Source: Ruminiclostridium cellulolyticum H10 (GTDB lineage Bacteria; Bacillota; Clostridia; Acetivibrionales; DSM-1351). From it: DNA of 64,000 nucleotides. Both the position numbers and the translations under genes were made by a program. The stretch lies in the NCBI RefSeq assembly GCF_000022065.1, contig NC_011898.1, forward strand, positions 1,914,501 through 1,978,500, read 5' to 3'. This document shows, piece by piece, positions 51,656-60,221 of the stretch (positions within the stretch are counted from its first letter, which is position 1; every line of letters begins with the position of its first letter). Under the pieces are notes generated by a model. It saw nothing but the letters and a program-made list of their open reading frames with translations, ran no database searches and was not told the DNA's origin.

Positions 51656-52032
51656 GATCGTTCCTCCTAATTTTAATATAATTTATGCTTTTAACTAACT
51701 CTAATGCGATTCTATTTATCTTCTAATACAAAACCACTTGATAATTCAACACAATGATTGTCATTGCATAAACTCAGTAATAATTGTCTCTCAAATTCAC
51801 TCATCGAAAATTTTGTTTTAGAGTACCTTAATAAGCAAACTATATCCTGTGAAGTATGGATTAAGGTATTTATTCTTTTAATAAACTCTTGGTGGTTAAT
51901 TCAGATTCTTAAAGCACATAGCCTGGAAATAAGGACCTACAAAATACACAATCCTCTAACGCACAAACCTGTCCGCTGTTGACACAGCTTTGCCCCTTCG
52001 CTTACCCTTTTTGATAAGTTAGCATGACTTTC

Positions 52033-52047
52033 ACTGTATGTTCCTTA
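52033..52047 (-). promoter_or_regulatory. Leader element shared with the LoaP-like gene
   Basis: Minus strand TAAGGAACATACAGT; the region upstream of the LoaP-like gene has TAAGGATAATACAGT at 59868-59882 (13 of 15 identical). Possible antitermination or regulatory site. Confidence 0.45.
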
Positions 52048-52112
52048 TCAGTGGTTAACGTGCCCCTCCAGCGATTAACAACCAATACGTGCTTACTAAC
52101 CATTTATAATTA

Positions 52113-52151
52113 ATTATATGTTATCAGAAAATATTGTATATTGCAACTGTT
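52113..52151 (-). promoter_or_regulatory. Promoter with 27-bp box shared with the LoaP-like gene
   Basis: Box at 52125-52151 (minus strand AACAGTTGCAATATACAATA, then TTTTCTG), followed after 6 bp by TATAAT (52118-52113). The copy at 59987-60025 has the same box (22 of 27 identical) and TATAAA at exactly the same distance. The -35 region is poor (about 15-bp spacing), which suggests an activator. Confidence 0.55.
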
Positions 52152-52187
52152 TCATGTGCACATTAACTGAGATAAATAAAAGATTAA

Positions 52188-52871
52188 TCATTTAGACCAT
52201 CTCGCCTGCTTTGATTCCCACTTTTTTGCAAAATGTGAAAGAATAAAGCACAATATAAAATACAGCATTGCTACCAGAATATATGAAAAAATAAGTTTAT
52301 CCGGCTCCCGCTGACTAAGCATTATTCCTATCTGAGTCAGGTCTATAATTCCTATAATATATATAACAGAAGTATCTTTGAAAAGAGATATTAAAAAGCC
52401 GACAAAGGATGGTAGCATCATTCTCAGTACTTGAGGCAGGATAATATATGTCATACATTGATAATGTGATAAACCTGTGCAGGAAGCAACTTGCCATTGT
52501 CCTTTATCAATACTCGTAAGGCCCCCCCTAAAAATTTCAGCCTGATTTACAGCAGAATAAAAAGTAAGCGAAAGATAAGCACTCAAAAGGATTGGTAACG
52601 GTCTGCCTGCAAGAAGAGGGATAAAGAAATAAAACCAGAATACTATCAGTAACAATGGCAGTGCACGGGTGATTTCAATCACACAGGTGACAATCCGTCT
52701 GATTACAATATTTTTGGAGATCCGGCCTAAGGCTAAAAATAGACCCAAAATAAACCCTGATGCCATAGTGATGACAGCAAGAAAAACATTTATGGCAAGA
52801 CCGCCTAAAGGACCTTGTGGAAAAGGACCTATCAAAAACATCTTTATAAGATTAGGAATATCAGCCAACAT
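52188..52871 (-). CDS. Amino-acid ABC transporter permease (HisM/GlnP family), second subunit
   Basis: 227 residues, about five membrane segments. The cytoplasmic EAA-type loop is INQAEIFRGGLTSIDKGQWQ followed by ASCTGLS. Partners with the permease at 52861-53622, whose end it overlaps by 11 bases. Polar amino-acid uptake family; substrate unknown. Last gene of the transporter-molybdoenzyme operon. Confidence 0.9.
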   Translation of the reverse strand: MLADIPNLIKMFLIGPFPQGPLGGLAINVFLAVITMASGFILGLFLALGRISKNIVIRRIVTCVIEITRALPLLLIVFWFYFFIPLLAGRPLPILLSAYLSLTFYSAVNQAEIFRGGLTSIDKGQWQVASCTGLSHYQCMTYIILPQVLRMMLPSFVGFLISLFKDTSVIYIIGIIDLTQIGIMLSQREPDKLIFSYILVAMLYFILCFILSHFAKKWESKQARWSK

Positions 52872-53622
52872 CTTTTACCTTCTTTATTTTTTTAAAATTT
52901 TTATCTGTTAAAAATCTTTTTTCTACTGACAACCCCAAACGGCTAAAGACATAATTGATACATAAAAAGAAGAGCGTTGCTATTATTGTCGCCTCTATTC
53001 CGCGGAATGTAATAGATTCAATCTGCTGGGTAGCCCATACAATTTCGTGTACCGATAAAGCCAAAGCCAGGGAACTGTTTTTCATATTATGAATAAGCCG
53101 GGAAACAAGAGGTGGAAAACAAATGCGTATAGCCTGCGGCCAAATTATATATATCCAAATCTCCCATTGTGAGTGACCCAGAGTGCGTGCAGCAGAGACC
53201 TGCTCCTTGGATACACCCGATATCCCTCCCCTTATGATTTCACTAATATAACCACTGCTGCTGATAGATAAACCAGCAATGGCAGCCCAGAAATTTAAAG
53301 CTTGATTGTTGTTAAGCATTGTTTTAATGGGTTCGGAAAAAAGTTCCGGAAACACATAATAAAAGAACAACAACCAAATAAGAGTCGGAATGTTCCTACA
53401 TAACTCAATATAAAGGAAAGAAATAAAGCGAATCACCCGGTATTTTGATAACTGTCCAAAGGTAAGCAAGACTCCGAGTACAACGGCAAACAGAGAGGAT
53501 AGAAGCATCAGACTTAAAGAAATCTGAATTCCCTGCAATATCCACTCAAGATATTGTCCGCTTAAAATTTTCTGCCAATCAAATTCGTAATTGATAATTG
53601 ACCCCATAATTAATTCGACCAT
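52861..53622 (-). CDS. Amino-acid ABC transporter permease, first subunit
   Basis: 253 residues. EAA-type loop YISEIIRGGISGVSKEQVSA followed by ARTLGHS; several membrane segments (ISLSLMLLSSLFAVVLGVLL and others). Overlaps the fused ATPase gene by 13 bases, so translation is coupled; an in-frame ATG at 53607 is the alternative start. Forms a heterodimer with the next gene product. Confidence 0.9.
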   Translation of the reverse strand: MVELIMGSIINYEFDWQKILSGQYLEWILQGIQISLSLMLLSSLFAVVLGVLLTFGQLSKYRVIRFISFLYIELCRNIPTLIWLLFFYYVFPELFSEPIKTMLNNNQALNFWAAIAGLSISSSGYISEIIRGGISGVSKEQVSAARTLGHSQWEIWIYIIWPQAIRICFPPLVSRLIHNMKNSSLALALSVHEIVWATQQIESITFRGIEATIIATLFFLCINYVFSRLGLSVEKRFLTDKNFKKIKKVKDVG

Positions 53623-55112
53623 CTTTCAAAGGGTTTCAAAAATTTCTTGTCCTGGGATTTAAACCATTTGTAAAAAATTTCCTCATATTCGCCAGAATCG
53701 TAGATTTCAAGCAGAATATTATTTATTTCATTTAACCACTCGGAATCATTTTCAGAAACACCAACGCAAAAATACGAGTAACAACATACTTCCGGATGAT
53801 ACTGAAAATTGCCCCTCTCTGCTTCGCCATTTATAAAATGATTTATAATTATCTCATCACTTGCATATCCGGCTACTAGTTTGTGCTTCATCGCATTATA
53901 CGCCTGTTCATCTGAACAATAAGCAATAAAATTCGGTTTGACCCAATTATGTTCTTCAAAGAAATTTTCTATTTCCATTGCTGTACTTGTGTCGATGGTG
54001 TAAGCTATGTCTTTGCCTGCCAATTCGCTTATTGGGCCTATATTCTCTTTATACATAAGGATTTTTTTACAGTCCTGAAGATAAGAGACACTGAAGTCAA
54101 TCAGATTATCACGAGCTTTGGTGTGATTCAGCTTAGCTATACAGGCATCGATTTTATTAGTAAGGATGTACTCAATACGTTCCTTGTTTTTTAACGGCTG
54201 GAGATTCAGTGACACATTTAAGCGTTTCGCGATACTTTTAGCCAGGTCGACATCGAAGCCTACGAGTTTATTCCCATCCTCGCTAAAACACATAGGTGGA
54301 GAGTTATCTACTACACCTATATTGATAGTATTAGCCCTTTTAACAGAGTTCAAGCTCGATTTTTGGCTGAAAATTTTCTTCATAAACATTTTAGTGCGCT
54401 CTTTTTTAGGACGGATGATAATATCATGAGGTTTATCGATTTCGATAATCTCACCCTTATCGAGGAAAGCGACGCGGCTGGCTACTCGGCGTGCAAATCC
54501 CAATTCATGTGTAACAATAACCATAGTCATCCCATCCATAGAGAGCCCAATGATAGTATCAAGTACTTCATTAATTAATTCCAGATCCAACGCGGAGGTA
54601 GGTTCATCAAATAGCATTACTTTGGGCTGCATAGCCAAGCTGCGGGCAATAGCTACACGCTGCTGTTCGCCTCCTGACAGCTGGGACGGATATGAATGAC
54701 TTTTATGATCCAGACCAACTTTATGAAGAATTGGAATAGCTATCTCCAAGGCTTCTTCTTTGGTCTTTTTTTTCACCATCCTTAAGGCAAGTGTCACATT
54801 TTCAAGAGTAGTCATATGCGGGTAAAGATTGAATTGCTGAAAGACCATACCGACCTCTGCCCGCTTCTTTCTGCTGAGTGCTTTACAATTTCTGCAGTTA
54901 TAAATTTCATTATTAATGAACACCTCACCAGACTGGATGTTCTCCAGTCCATTGATTGTTCTTAACAAGGTACTTTTGCCTGAACCACTTGGACCTAGAA
55001 TAACCAATACTTCCCCGTTATATATTTCCAAATTAATATCCTTCAAGACCTGGAGATCGTTATACCATTTGCTTACATTATTAATTTTTATAATTGGGTT
55101 ATTTTTATCCAT
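53610..55112 (-). CDS. ABC transporter ATPase fused to a solute-binding domain
   Basis: 500 residues. Residues 1-245 are a complete amino-acid ABC ATPase (Walker A GPSGSGKST, signature LSGGEQQRVAIARSL, Walker B VMLFDEPTSALD). Residues about 262-495 are a family 3 solute-binding protein (INIGVVDNSPPMCFSEDGNK, GFDVDLAKSIAKRL, IDFSVSYLQD). No signal peptide or membrane segment lies between them, so the binding domain must be cytoplasmic, where it could sense internal ligand and gate transport. Start chosen at ATG 55112 after GAGG; overlaps the molybdoenzyme end. Not a reading-frame error as far as I can see. Confidence 0.88.
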   Translation of the reverse strand: MDKNNPIIKINNVSKWYNDLQVLKDINLEIYNGEVLVILGPSGSGKSTLLRTINGLENIQSGEVFINNEIYNCRNCKALSRKKRAEVGMVFQQFNLYPHMTTLENVTLALRMVKKKTKEEALEIAIPILHKVGLDHKSHSYPSQLSGGEQQRVAIARSLAMQPKVMLFDEPTSALDLELINEVLDTIIGLSMDGMTMVIVTHELGFARRVASRVAFLDKGEIIEIDKPHDIIIRPKKERTKMFMKKIFSQKSSLNSVKRANTINIGVVDNSPPMCFSEDGNKLVGFDVDLAKSIAKRLNVSLNLQPLKNKERIEYILTNKIDACIAKLNHTKARDNLIDFSVSYLQDCKKILMYKENIGPISELAGKDIAYTIDTSTAMEIENFFEEHNWVKPNFIAYCSDEQAYNAMKHKLVAGYASDEIIINHFINGEAERGNFQYHPEVCCYSYFCVGVSENDSEWLNEINNILLEIYDSGEYEEIFYKWFKSQDKKFLKPFERWSN

Positions 55113-58100
55113 CATTCTTCCTCTCTTTTGCCACTTTCTCAATTTTAACCATTATGTCTCCAAAGGCAGGCATACCGGTGAATTGGTTTATGGCATTTGA
55201 GTCATATAACTTGTTTATGTTTGGTGTAAATGAAACTGCTCCAGAAAAAATACCCATACCTGTTGCTTTCCTCCCGCCTGAACCAAAGGTTGTTTTTATG
55301 ACTCGTGATTTTATACCCGAAGAAAGAAATGCTTTTCCCGTAAGGTATTTGCCATTTGAATTTTTGAGCCGAATCATATCACCTGTATAAATTCCCAGAT
55401 TTTTTCCGTCGTTTTCATTGATTAAAAAAACCGGGATGGCCATTGTATTAGATTCGAATTCATCCTTTTTTGTGTTTTGTGTATGAGAAGGAATAGTAAA
55501 TGTATCATTCATCTTTTTATTTGCTTCTGTTTCAAGATCTGAGAGTGAGACGCAAACCTGCGACATAGTGCCCGTCTGATGTGTTCTTCCAGTTATAAGA
55601 TGAAACGGATATTCTTGTTGCAGGCTCTCAGTAAATTGACTGTTGTTTTCCTTCCATAAAAAGGAAGCGGGATAGAAACAATCCATTTTTTCCTTTAGTC
55701 CGGTCATATAATGAAAACTGAATTCGAATTTACCTGAATTGGTCATGGGCAAATATCCCGAGGGTTTTGCCTCTTTGTTGCGGCGATATCTGTAATAACT
55801 GGCAGGCCAGGCTGCCAACCCACCGTTTTTCCTTAGCCAATCCACTGTTAGTACTTCACCCTGTTGTATAAGTTTTCCGTTAAAATACACATTTGGGTTG
55901 CCTGGTGTTCCTTCTATCAAAGCACCTTCCGGATATTGCGGGTAAGGGAGAGGTTGTCCTATATTCCTTAACCCGGGACATCCTTGAAGCTGTATGTTTA
56001 GCAAATCTTCTTCCGAACGGTAACAGGTAAAACTGCTTTCATTTATATCTTTATCTCCAGCCGCAACCAACGCTCCGGCCAGTTTCTGCATAATCCAAAA
56101 CGGTGTCTTAGACTCATGCTGCGGAACAATTACACGCTCTCGTAATGCGATTTCCGGATTGATTGTGTATTGATCACTCAGTCCCATCTTTTCAAGATAA
56201 CTGCACTCAGGTAAAATAAAGTCAGCATATTTACCTGTCTCGTTGATATGGGTATCGATATGAACAATCATATCCAAAAGGTACTCCCCACCCTGAACAG
56301 CCGTCAAAGCCTTTATCCACTCGTCTGTATTTCCCCCGGTATACACAGGATTGCCTGTCCGGTTAATAAACGCTTTTATTGGGTAAGTATGTCCTTTAAA
56401 CGGTCCTCTTTTCAGCGTGACACCTTCAATAATATTGCGTGGAATAGTACTTAATACTCCTTTCCATGCAAAGGGATAATCACCATATAAATCCTTATGA
56501 AGCTGCTGATAAGTGCCCTGTCGAACCTCACCTGCTACAGCTCGAGTTATTTTGCGATTACCATTTATTTTTCGGCTTATTAGGTTGAGCACAGGCTTAA
56601 TCGACCCGGTAAAAACCATCCCACCGGGTACATCTATGTTCCCGGTAATGGCACATAACACATTTGCTAAAGTTGAGGTGAGGTCGCCAGTCAGATGATG
56701 AGCACCTCCGTGCATACCGATTTCTATAGCCGCTGGTTTAGTAATTCCCATTAAATGTGCAAGGCGTTTGATTTCATCCTGAGCTATCCCTGTTTTATCC
56801 GCCCCCCACTCCGGCGAGAAAAACAATAAGCCGTTTGTTTCATCCTTTTGTTCGGCCTGAGCGAGAAAGTCCCGCTTAAAATCTTCCCAACCTTCGGTGT
56901 AGTTTTCAATGAAATGATGGTCGATAAAGGATGTATGTTTGTTCCCCGGCTCATCATGGGTAAGGATATAACAAAGCAGGCAAGCTAATAATTCCGCATC
57001 TGTACCCGGCACGATTGGTAGCCAAAGATTGGCTTTTGCTGCCGAGTTAGTAAAAGCCGGATCGATAACCACATAGTACATTTGATTGGTCAACTGTGCT
57101 GCAGGAATACCGCGGGACATGTAATTGAAACGTGTTGCCACAAGTGGATTGGCTCCTACATTAATCAAAAGCTTTATATCATGCTCTGATCTATAATATA
57201 AGGTATTATCGTGGTTATTGATCAGAAGCGGACGCTGAATGTCAGGCAAAGGCCTTTCATCTCCCATTAGTAACTTTGAACCCCATCGACGGTTCGTGTC
57301 GCAAATGGCACTATGCGTATATGTATGCGGAGTACCGAAGGCATGAAACAACATCATGTAAGGTTCGACATCCGTTAGATCCCCACAATCTAGAATAACA
57401 GATTCTTCACCATATTTCTTTTTTATAGCGAGAAGCTTTTCTGCAATCTGCTTTAATGCCGATTCCCATGATATTTCCTGCCATTTTTCGTTTCCCCGTT
57501 CACCCGTTCTTACAAGTGGTGTTTTTATGCGTAATGGAGAATAAACGAGTTCGAGTCCGGCTGCTCCCTTTGCACAGATTGTCCCCTGATTATTGAGCGA
57601 TTGAGGATTGCCGTAAATTTTCCGAGCCACCCCATCTTCGACAAACACGCTTATATTGCATTCTGCGGGACACATAAGATCTACTGTATTAATGCATTTT
57701 ATATTGGAATTCTGCTTGTCTTGCTTTAAATGTAAGTCGATTGAATCTGCAAATTGCAAATTGTATAAGGAAAAATCGGCCTTGGTTAACGATTCATATC
57801 GGTTATTGCCTCTTTGTAGAAAAAAAACTTTTGGTAAATTCGGAGCGAGTGTTTTCTGTACGTACAAATAGTTTTTATTAGCTTCCAGGATATGCATTAA
57901 TTTACTTTCTCTATGATTTAGTTCTCCAAAGTATAATGCCTTCGCCATGCAGCTAAGAACGCATGCAGGTTGTAACCCCTGCTGCAATCTTTCGAAGCAA
58001 AAGTCACATTTACTTAATAAACCGACTTCCTTCTGATATCTGATAGCTCCTGTTACACATGCTTCCATGCAAGAAAGACAATGATTGCAGTCTTCCGCAT

Positions 58101-58368
58101 CATATGTGATAATCCCCTCATCCGTGTAATAAAGTGCATTGCTGCTGCAATACTCCGTACAGGTTGGTTTTTCACAATGATTGCATAAGCCTGGAAGAAA
58201 GAGTCGCATTAAAGCCGGGTAAGTGCCGGCATCCTGTATATGTACTTTCAGTCGGTCTGCCCCACGCGGAATAGCGTGTTCCTTTCGGCAGCTCACCTGA
58301 CATGAATAACAGCCTATACATTTATCTAGGTCTATAATCATTCCGTATTTAACAACAGAGTTTTTCAT
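55105..58368 (-). CDS. Fused Fe-S/molybdopterin oxidoreductase (PsrB-PsrA-type, polysulfide/thiosulfate/arsenate reductase family)
   Basis: 1087 residues. Residues 1-165 match a four-cluster ferredoxin subunit (CIGCYSCQVSC, CNHCEKPTC, CNHCLSCMEAC, CDFCFERLQQ). The rest is a bis-guanine-dinucleotide molybdenum enzyme: own cluster MCPAECNISVFV near 231, and HSAICDTNRRWGS, where the cysteine is the likely Mo ligand as in PsrA/ArrA. Normally these are two proteins. No Tat signal and no membrane anchor, so it is soluble and cytoplasmic. Transcribed between an amino-acid binding protein gene and the transporter ATPase, so the substrate may be something imported by that transporter. Actual reaction unknown. 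Confidence 0.85.
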   Translation of the reverse strand: MKNSVVKYGMIIDLDKCIGCYSCQVSCRKEHAIPRGADRLKVHIQDAGTYPALMRLFLPGLCNHCEKPTCTEYCSSNALYYTDEGIITYDAEDCNHCLSCMEACVTGAIRYQKEVGLLSKCDFCFERLQQGLQPACVLSCMAKALYFGELNHRESKLMHILEANKNYLYVQKTLAPNLPKVFFLQRGNNRYESLTKADFSLYNLQFADSIDLHLKQDKQNSNIKCINTVDLMCPAECNISVFVEDGVARKIYGNPQSLNNQGTICAKGAAGLELVYSPLRIKTPLVRTGERGNEKWQEISWESALKQIAEKLLAIKKKYGEESVILDCGDLTDVEPYMMLFHAFGTPHTYTHSAICDTNRRWGSKLLMGDERPLPDIQRPLLINNHDNTLYYRSEHDIKLLINVGANPLVATRFNYMSRGIPAAQLTNQMYYVVIDPAFTNSAAKANLWLPIVPGTDAELLACLLCYILTHDEPGNKHTSFIDHHFIENYTEGWEDFKRDFLAQAEQKDETNGLLFFSPEWGADKTGIAQDEIKRLAHLMGITKPAAIEIGMHGGAHHLTGDLTSTLANVLCAITGNIDVPGGMVFTGSIKPVLNLISRKINGNRKITRAVAGEVRQGTYQQLHKDLYGDYPFAWKGVLSTIPRNIIEGVTLKRGPFKGHTYPIKAFINRTGNPVYTGGNTDEWIKALTAVQGGEYLLDMIVHIDTHINETGKYADFILPECSYLEKMGLSDQYTINPEIALRERVIVPQHESKTPFWIMQKLAGALVAAGDKDINESSFTCYRSEEDLLNIQLQGCPGLRNIGQPLPYPQYPEGALIEGTPGNPNVYFNGKLIQQGEVLTVDWLRKNGGLAAWPASYYRYRRNKEAKPSGYLPMTNSGKFEFSFHYMTGLKEKMDCFYPASFLWKENNSQFTESLQQEYPFHLITGRTHQTGTMSQVCVSLSDLETEANKKMNDTFTIPSHTQNTKKDEFESNTMAIPVFLINENDGKNLGIYTGDMIRLKNSNGKYLTGKAFLSSGIKSRVIKTTFGSGGRKATGMGIFSGAVSFTPNINKLYDSNAINQFTGMPAFGDIMVKIEKVAKERKNDG

Positions 58369-58525
58369 CCCACTAATACCTCAAACCTGTTCATACTATA
58401 TATTTTTTTACTATTGTGAAAACGATTTTATCTGAAACATGTAAGGCTCACCCGCTTTAAAGGCTACGAATGTGTTATCCTTCAATTTCACTAATCAAGG
58501 ATGTTGGTATATTGGATAAATTTGT

Positions 58526-59398
58526 TTAATCAGGCCAGACATAAAGCTGGTCTTCACCAAATGATTCTTTGGGTAAAACAGGTTTAGCAGAAGGTTGCAA
58601 AGGGAACTTTCCATTCGTTCCAAACCATTTATCGTAAATCTTGTCATAAGTACCATCACGCATCAAATCCTGCAGGATAAAACTGATTTTATCTTTCCAT
58701 TTACTATCATTTGGTGGTACACCAATCCCGTACAATCCAGGACTATATATGCCCCCGATTGGCTCGTATTCAACTCCTTCTTTTCCGGCTACACCTGCAA
58801 TAATTACACTGTCCTGAGTAAAAGCATCTACCTTACCCTGTTTTAATGCAAGAAAGCATTCGGCATTAGACTGGAAGGTCTGAATATCTGGTTTTGCACC
58901 ATTCACCTTTTCGATTTCCTGTTGTATAGCGATATAGGCATTTGAACCTTGATCGACAGCAATCTTTTTACCAGCTAAATCAGTGAGATTTTTGAATTTT
59001 CCCTTTTTGGCATATGCAATCTTGCCTGTCCATAAATAGGGTGGTTCAACATAATCAATCTGTTCATCACGACTTCTGGTGTGACTCAGATTAGAAACAA
59101 CCATATCAACAGTTCCGTTAGCTAGGAAAGAAATCCTTGTCTTGTTGTTAACGACAACTCTTTCAAGTTTTACGCCCAGGCGTTCTGCAATAGCATCCGA
59201 GAGTTCAATGTCGAATCCGGTCCAGTTCCCATTCTCATCTATGTAATTCATCGGCGGAACGTTGTTGCCGGAACCAATATTGACAACTCCCCTTTCAAGT
59301 ACCTTATCAAGGATGCTTTCCTGTTTTTCGGTTCCGCAAGCAGTTAATAGAACACTTATGATCACCAGAAAAATAAAACATACTATACTCTTTTTCAT
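58526..59398 (-). CDS. Amino-acid ABC transporter solute-binding lipoprotein
   Basis: 290 residues. Lipobox LTAC at residues 18-21. Family 3 binding protein: VNIGSGNNVPPMNYIDENGN, WTGFDIELSDAIAERLGVK, IDYVEPPYLWTGKIAYAKKG. First gene of the operon; closely related in layout to the binding domain fused to the ATPase downstream, so one lies outside the cell and one inside. 157-bp gap to the molybdoenzyme gene. Confidence 0.9.
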   Translation of the reverse strand: MKKSIVCFIFLVIISVLLTACGTEKQESILDKVLERGVVNIGSGNNVPPMNYIDENGNWTGFDIELSDAIAERLGVKLERVVVNNKTRISFLANGTVDMVVSNLSHTRSRDEQIDYVEPPYLWTGKIAYAKKGKFKNLTDLAGKKIAVDQGSNAYIAIQQEIEKVNGAKPDIQTFQSNAECFLALKQGKVDAFTQDSVIIAGVAGKEGVEYEPIGGIYSPGLYGIGVPPNDSKWKDKISFILQDLMRDGTYDKIYDKWFGTNGKFPLQPSAKPVLPKESFGEDQLYVWPD

Positions 59399-59447
59399 TT
59401 TAATTCTTACTCTCCTTTTAATTCTATTAGATTTTGTATCGTTATAC

Positions 59448-59488
59448 TAAGTGTATTTCCATCTCCAAATAAATTGAAAATACACTTA
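59448..59488. repeat. Inverted repeat upstream of the binding-protein gene
   Basis: Perfect 11-bp arms TAAGTGTATTT (59448-59458) and AAATACACTTA (59478-59488), 19-nt loop. The right arm overlaps the first, degenerate unit of the 13-bp tandem repeat, so the repeat may have grown from it. Operator or RNA hairpin possible. Confidence 0.5.
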
Positions 59489-59558
59489 TAAAACACACTT
59501 AGAAAACACACTTAGAAAACACACTTAGAAAACACACTTAGAAAACACACTTAGAAAA
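59481..59558. repeat. 13-bp tandem repeat (about six units)
   Basis: Five perfect units CACACTTAGAAAA (59494-59558) preceded by a variant TACACTTATAAAA (59481-59493). The unit length is not a multiple of three. The reading frame of the LoaP-like gene enters from the right and stops inside the fourth perfect unit. Confidence 0.9.
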
Positions 59559-59795
59559 CCTTGCATATAAGTATGCAAGGTCTACAAAAGTTTTTTCTTT
59601 TAAAATAGAACCTGTGAAAACATAACCGGGAAACGTAGGTGTTAGCTCTTTGCGAATAGATTGGGAATTCTTAGTCACTACTTCAACTTGGGGAACAAAT
59701 TCTACTGACTCTTCCTTATCGTATAACTTATTCAAAAACTCACAAGCTTTATATTCTTCTCCAATTTGTACACGAAATACAAACCAATTGTTCAT
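59538..59795 (-). CDS. Truncated NusG/LoaP-like antitermination protein
   Basis: 85 residues forming most of a NusG N-terminal (NGN) domain: NNWFVFRVQIGEEYKACEFL, FVPQVEVVTKN, LTPTFPGYVFTGSIL. LoaP-type NusG paralogs (about 170 residues) of Firmicutes act on operons for natural products. The C-terminal KOW domain is missing: the frame runs into 13-bp repeats and stops, and only about 140 bp remain before the next gene, with no KOW sequence in any frame I checked. AAGGAG lies 10 bp before ATG. NGN-only proteins can still bind RNA polymerase, so this may be an active short form or a decayed gene. Confidence 0.7.
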   Translation of the reverse strand: MNNWFVFRVQIGEEYKACEFLNKLYDKEESVEFVPQVEVVTKNSQSIRKELTPTFPGYVFTGSILKEKTFVDLAYLYARFSKCVF

Positions 59796-59867
59796 CTCAA
59801 AAATTCTCCTTCTTAAGATACAGCTTCGCCGGTTCGTTTATCGCACACAATAAACTACAAGGTCTTT

Positions 59868-59882
59868 ACTGTATTATCCTTA
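59868..59882 (-). promoter_or_regulatory. Leader element shared with the biosynthetic operon (LoaP-like side)
   Basis: Minus strand TAAGGATAATACAGT, partner of 52033-52047. It lies between the promoter-like box and the LoaP-like start codon. Confidence 0.45.
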
Positions 59883-59986
59883 CCGACAGCTAACGAGCAT
59901 TGCTACGATTATTGTACAATAAGTGCTTTAAGAAGCTTGATACATAACAACAATTAAACTACATATAGGTTTGGTAATTATTTCTT

Positions 59987-60025
59987 TTTATAGAGTAGCA
60001 GAAAATATTGCAAAATGCAACAGTT
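59987..60025 (-). promoter_or_regulatory. Promoter with shared 27-bp box, LoaP-like gene
   Basis: Box at 59999-60025 (minus strand AACTGTTGCATTTTGCAATA, then TTTTCTG), then 6 bp and TATAAA (59992-59987). It contains the small palindrome TTGCA-TTT-TGCAA. See 52113-52151. Confidence 0.55.
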
Positions 60026-60154
60026 GTTTACATATTTTTCTCTTTTTTTTAAAACTGTAATCTAGTTTGCGTTGGATTAGTTTTTTTGTTCACAAAACTA
60101 AATTATCACGACGCTTGGGGGGTCAGCAGGGCACGAACTTTACAATTTTAGACC

Positions 60155-60204
60155 AAAAAAGAGGCTGTCGCAGAACAAATTTGTTTTGCGACAGCCTCTT
60201 TTTT
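60155..60204. terminator. Strong bidirectional intrinsic terminator
   Basis: 18-bp stem AAAAAAGAGGCTGTCGCA/TGCGACAGCCTCTTTTTT. The 14-nt loop is itself self-complementary (AACAAATTTGTT). T-runs occur on both strands. It ends the minus-strand gene at 60222 and would block read-through from the other side. Confidence 0.85.
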
Positions 60205-60221
60205 TCTTTATTCTTTATTCT

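Larger units (their letters stand above)
51656..52187 (-). promoter_or_regulatory. Long 5' region of the biosynthetic operon
   Basis: 532 bp between the ABC permease stop and the PP-loop gene. From the promoter-like element at 52113-52151, the minus strand runs through several small stems (CACTG/CAGTG, GATAAG/CTTATC, GCTGT/ACAGC near 51975-52070), so the transcript would carry a leader of over 400 nt. A 30-residue frame at 51712-51804 has no RBS. Leaders like this are typical targets of processive antitermination, compatible with the LoaP-like gene at 59538. Confidence 0.5.

Noticed and set aside
51712-51804. 30-residue minus-strand ORF (MSEFERQLLLSLCNDNHCVE...) in the leader of the PP-loop gene
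   Set aside because: ATG and in-frame stop but no ribosome binding site; could be a leader peptide or a gene remnant, not enough to call.
59481-59558. CRISPR-like direct repeats
   Set aside because: 13-bp units with no spacers: a simple tandem repeat.
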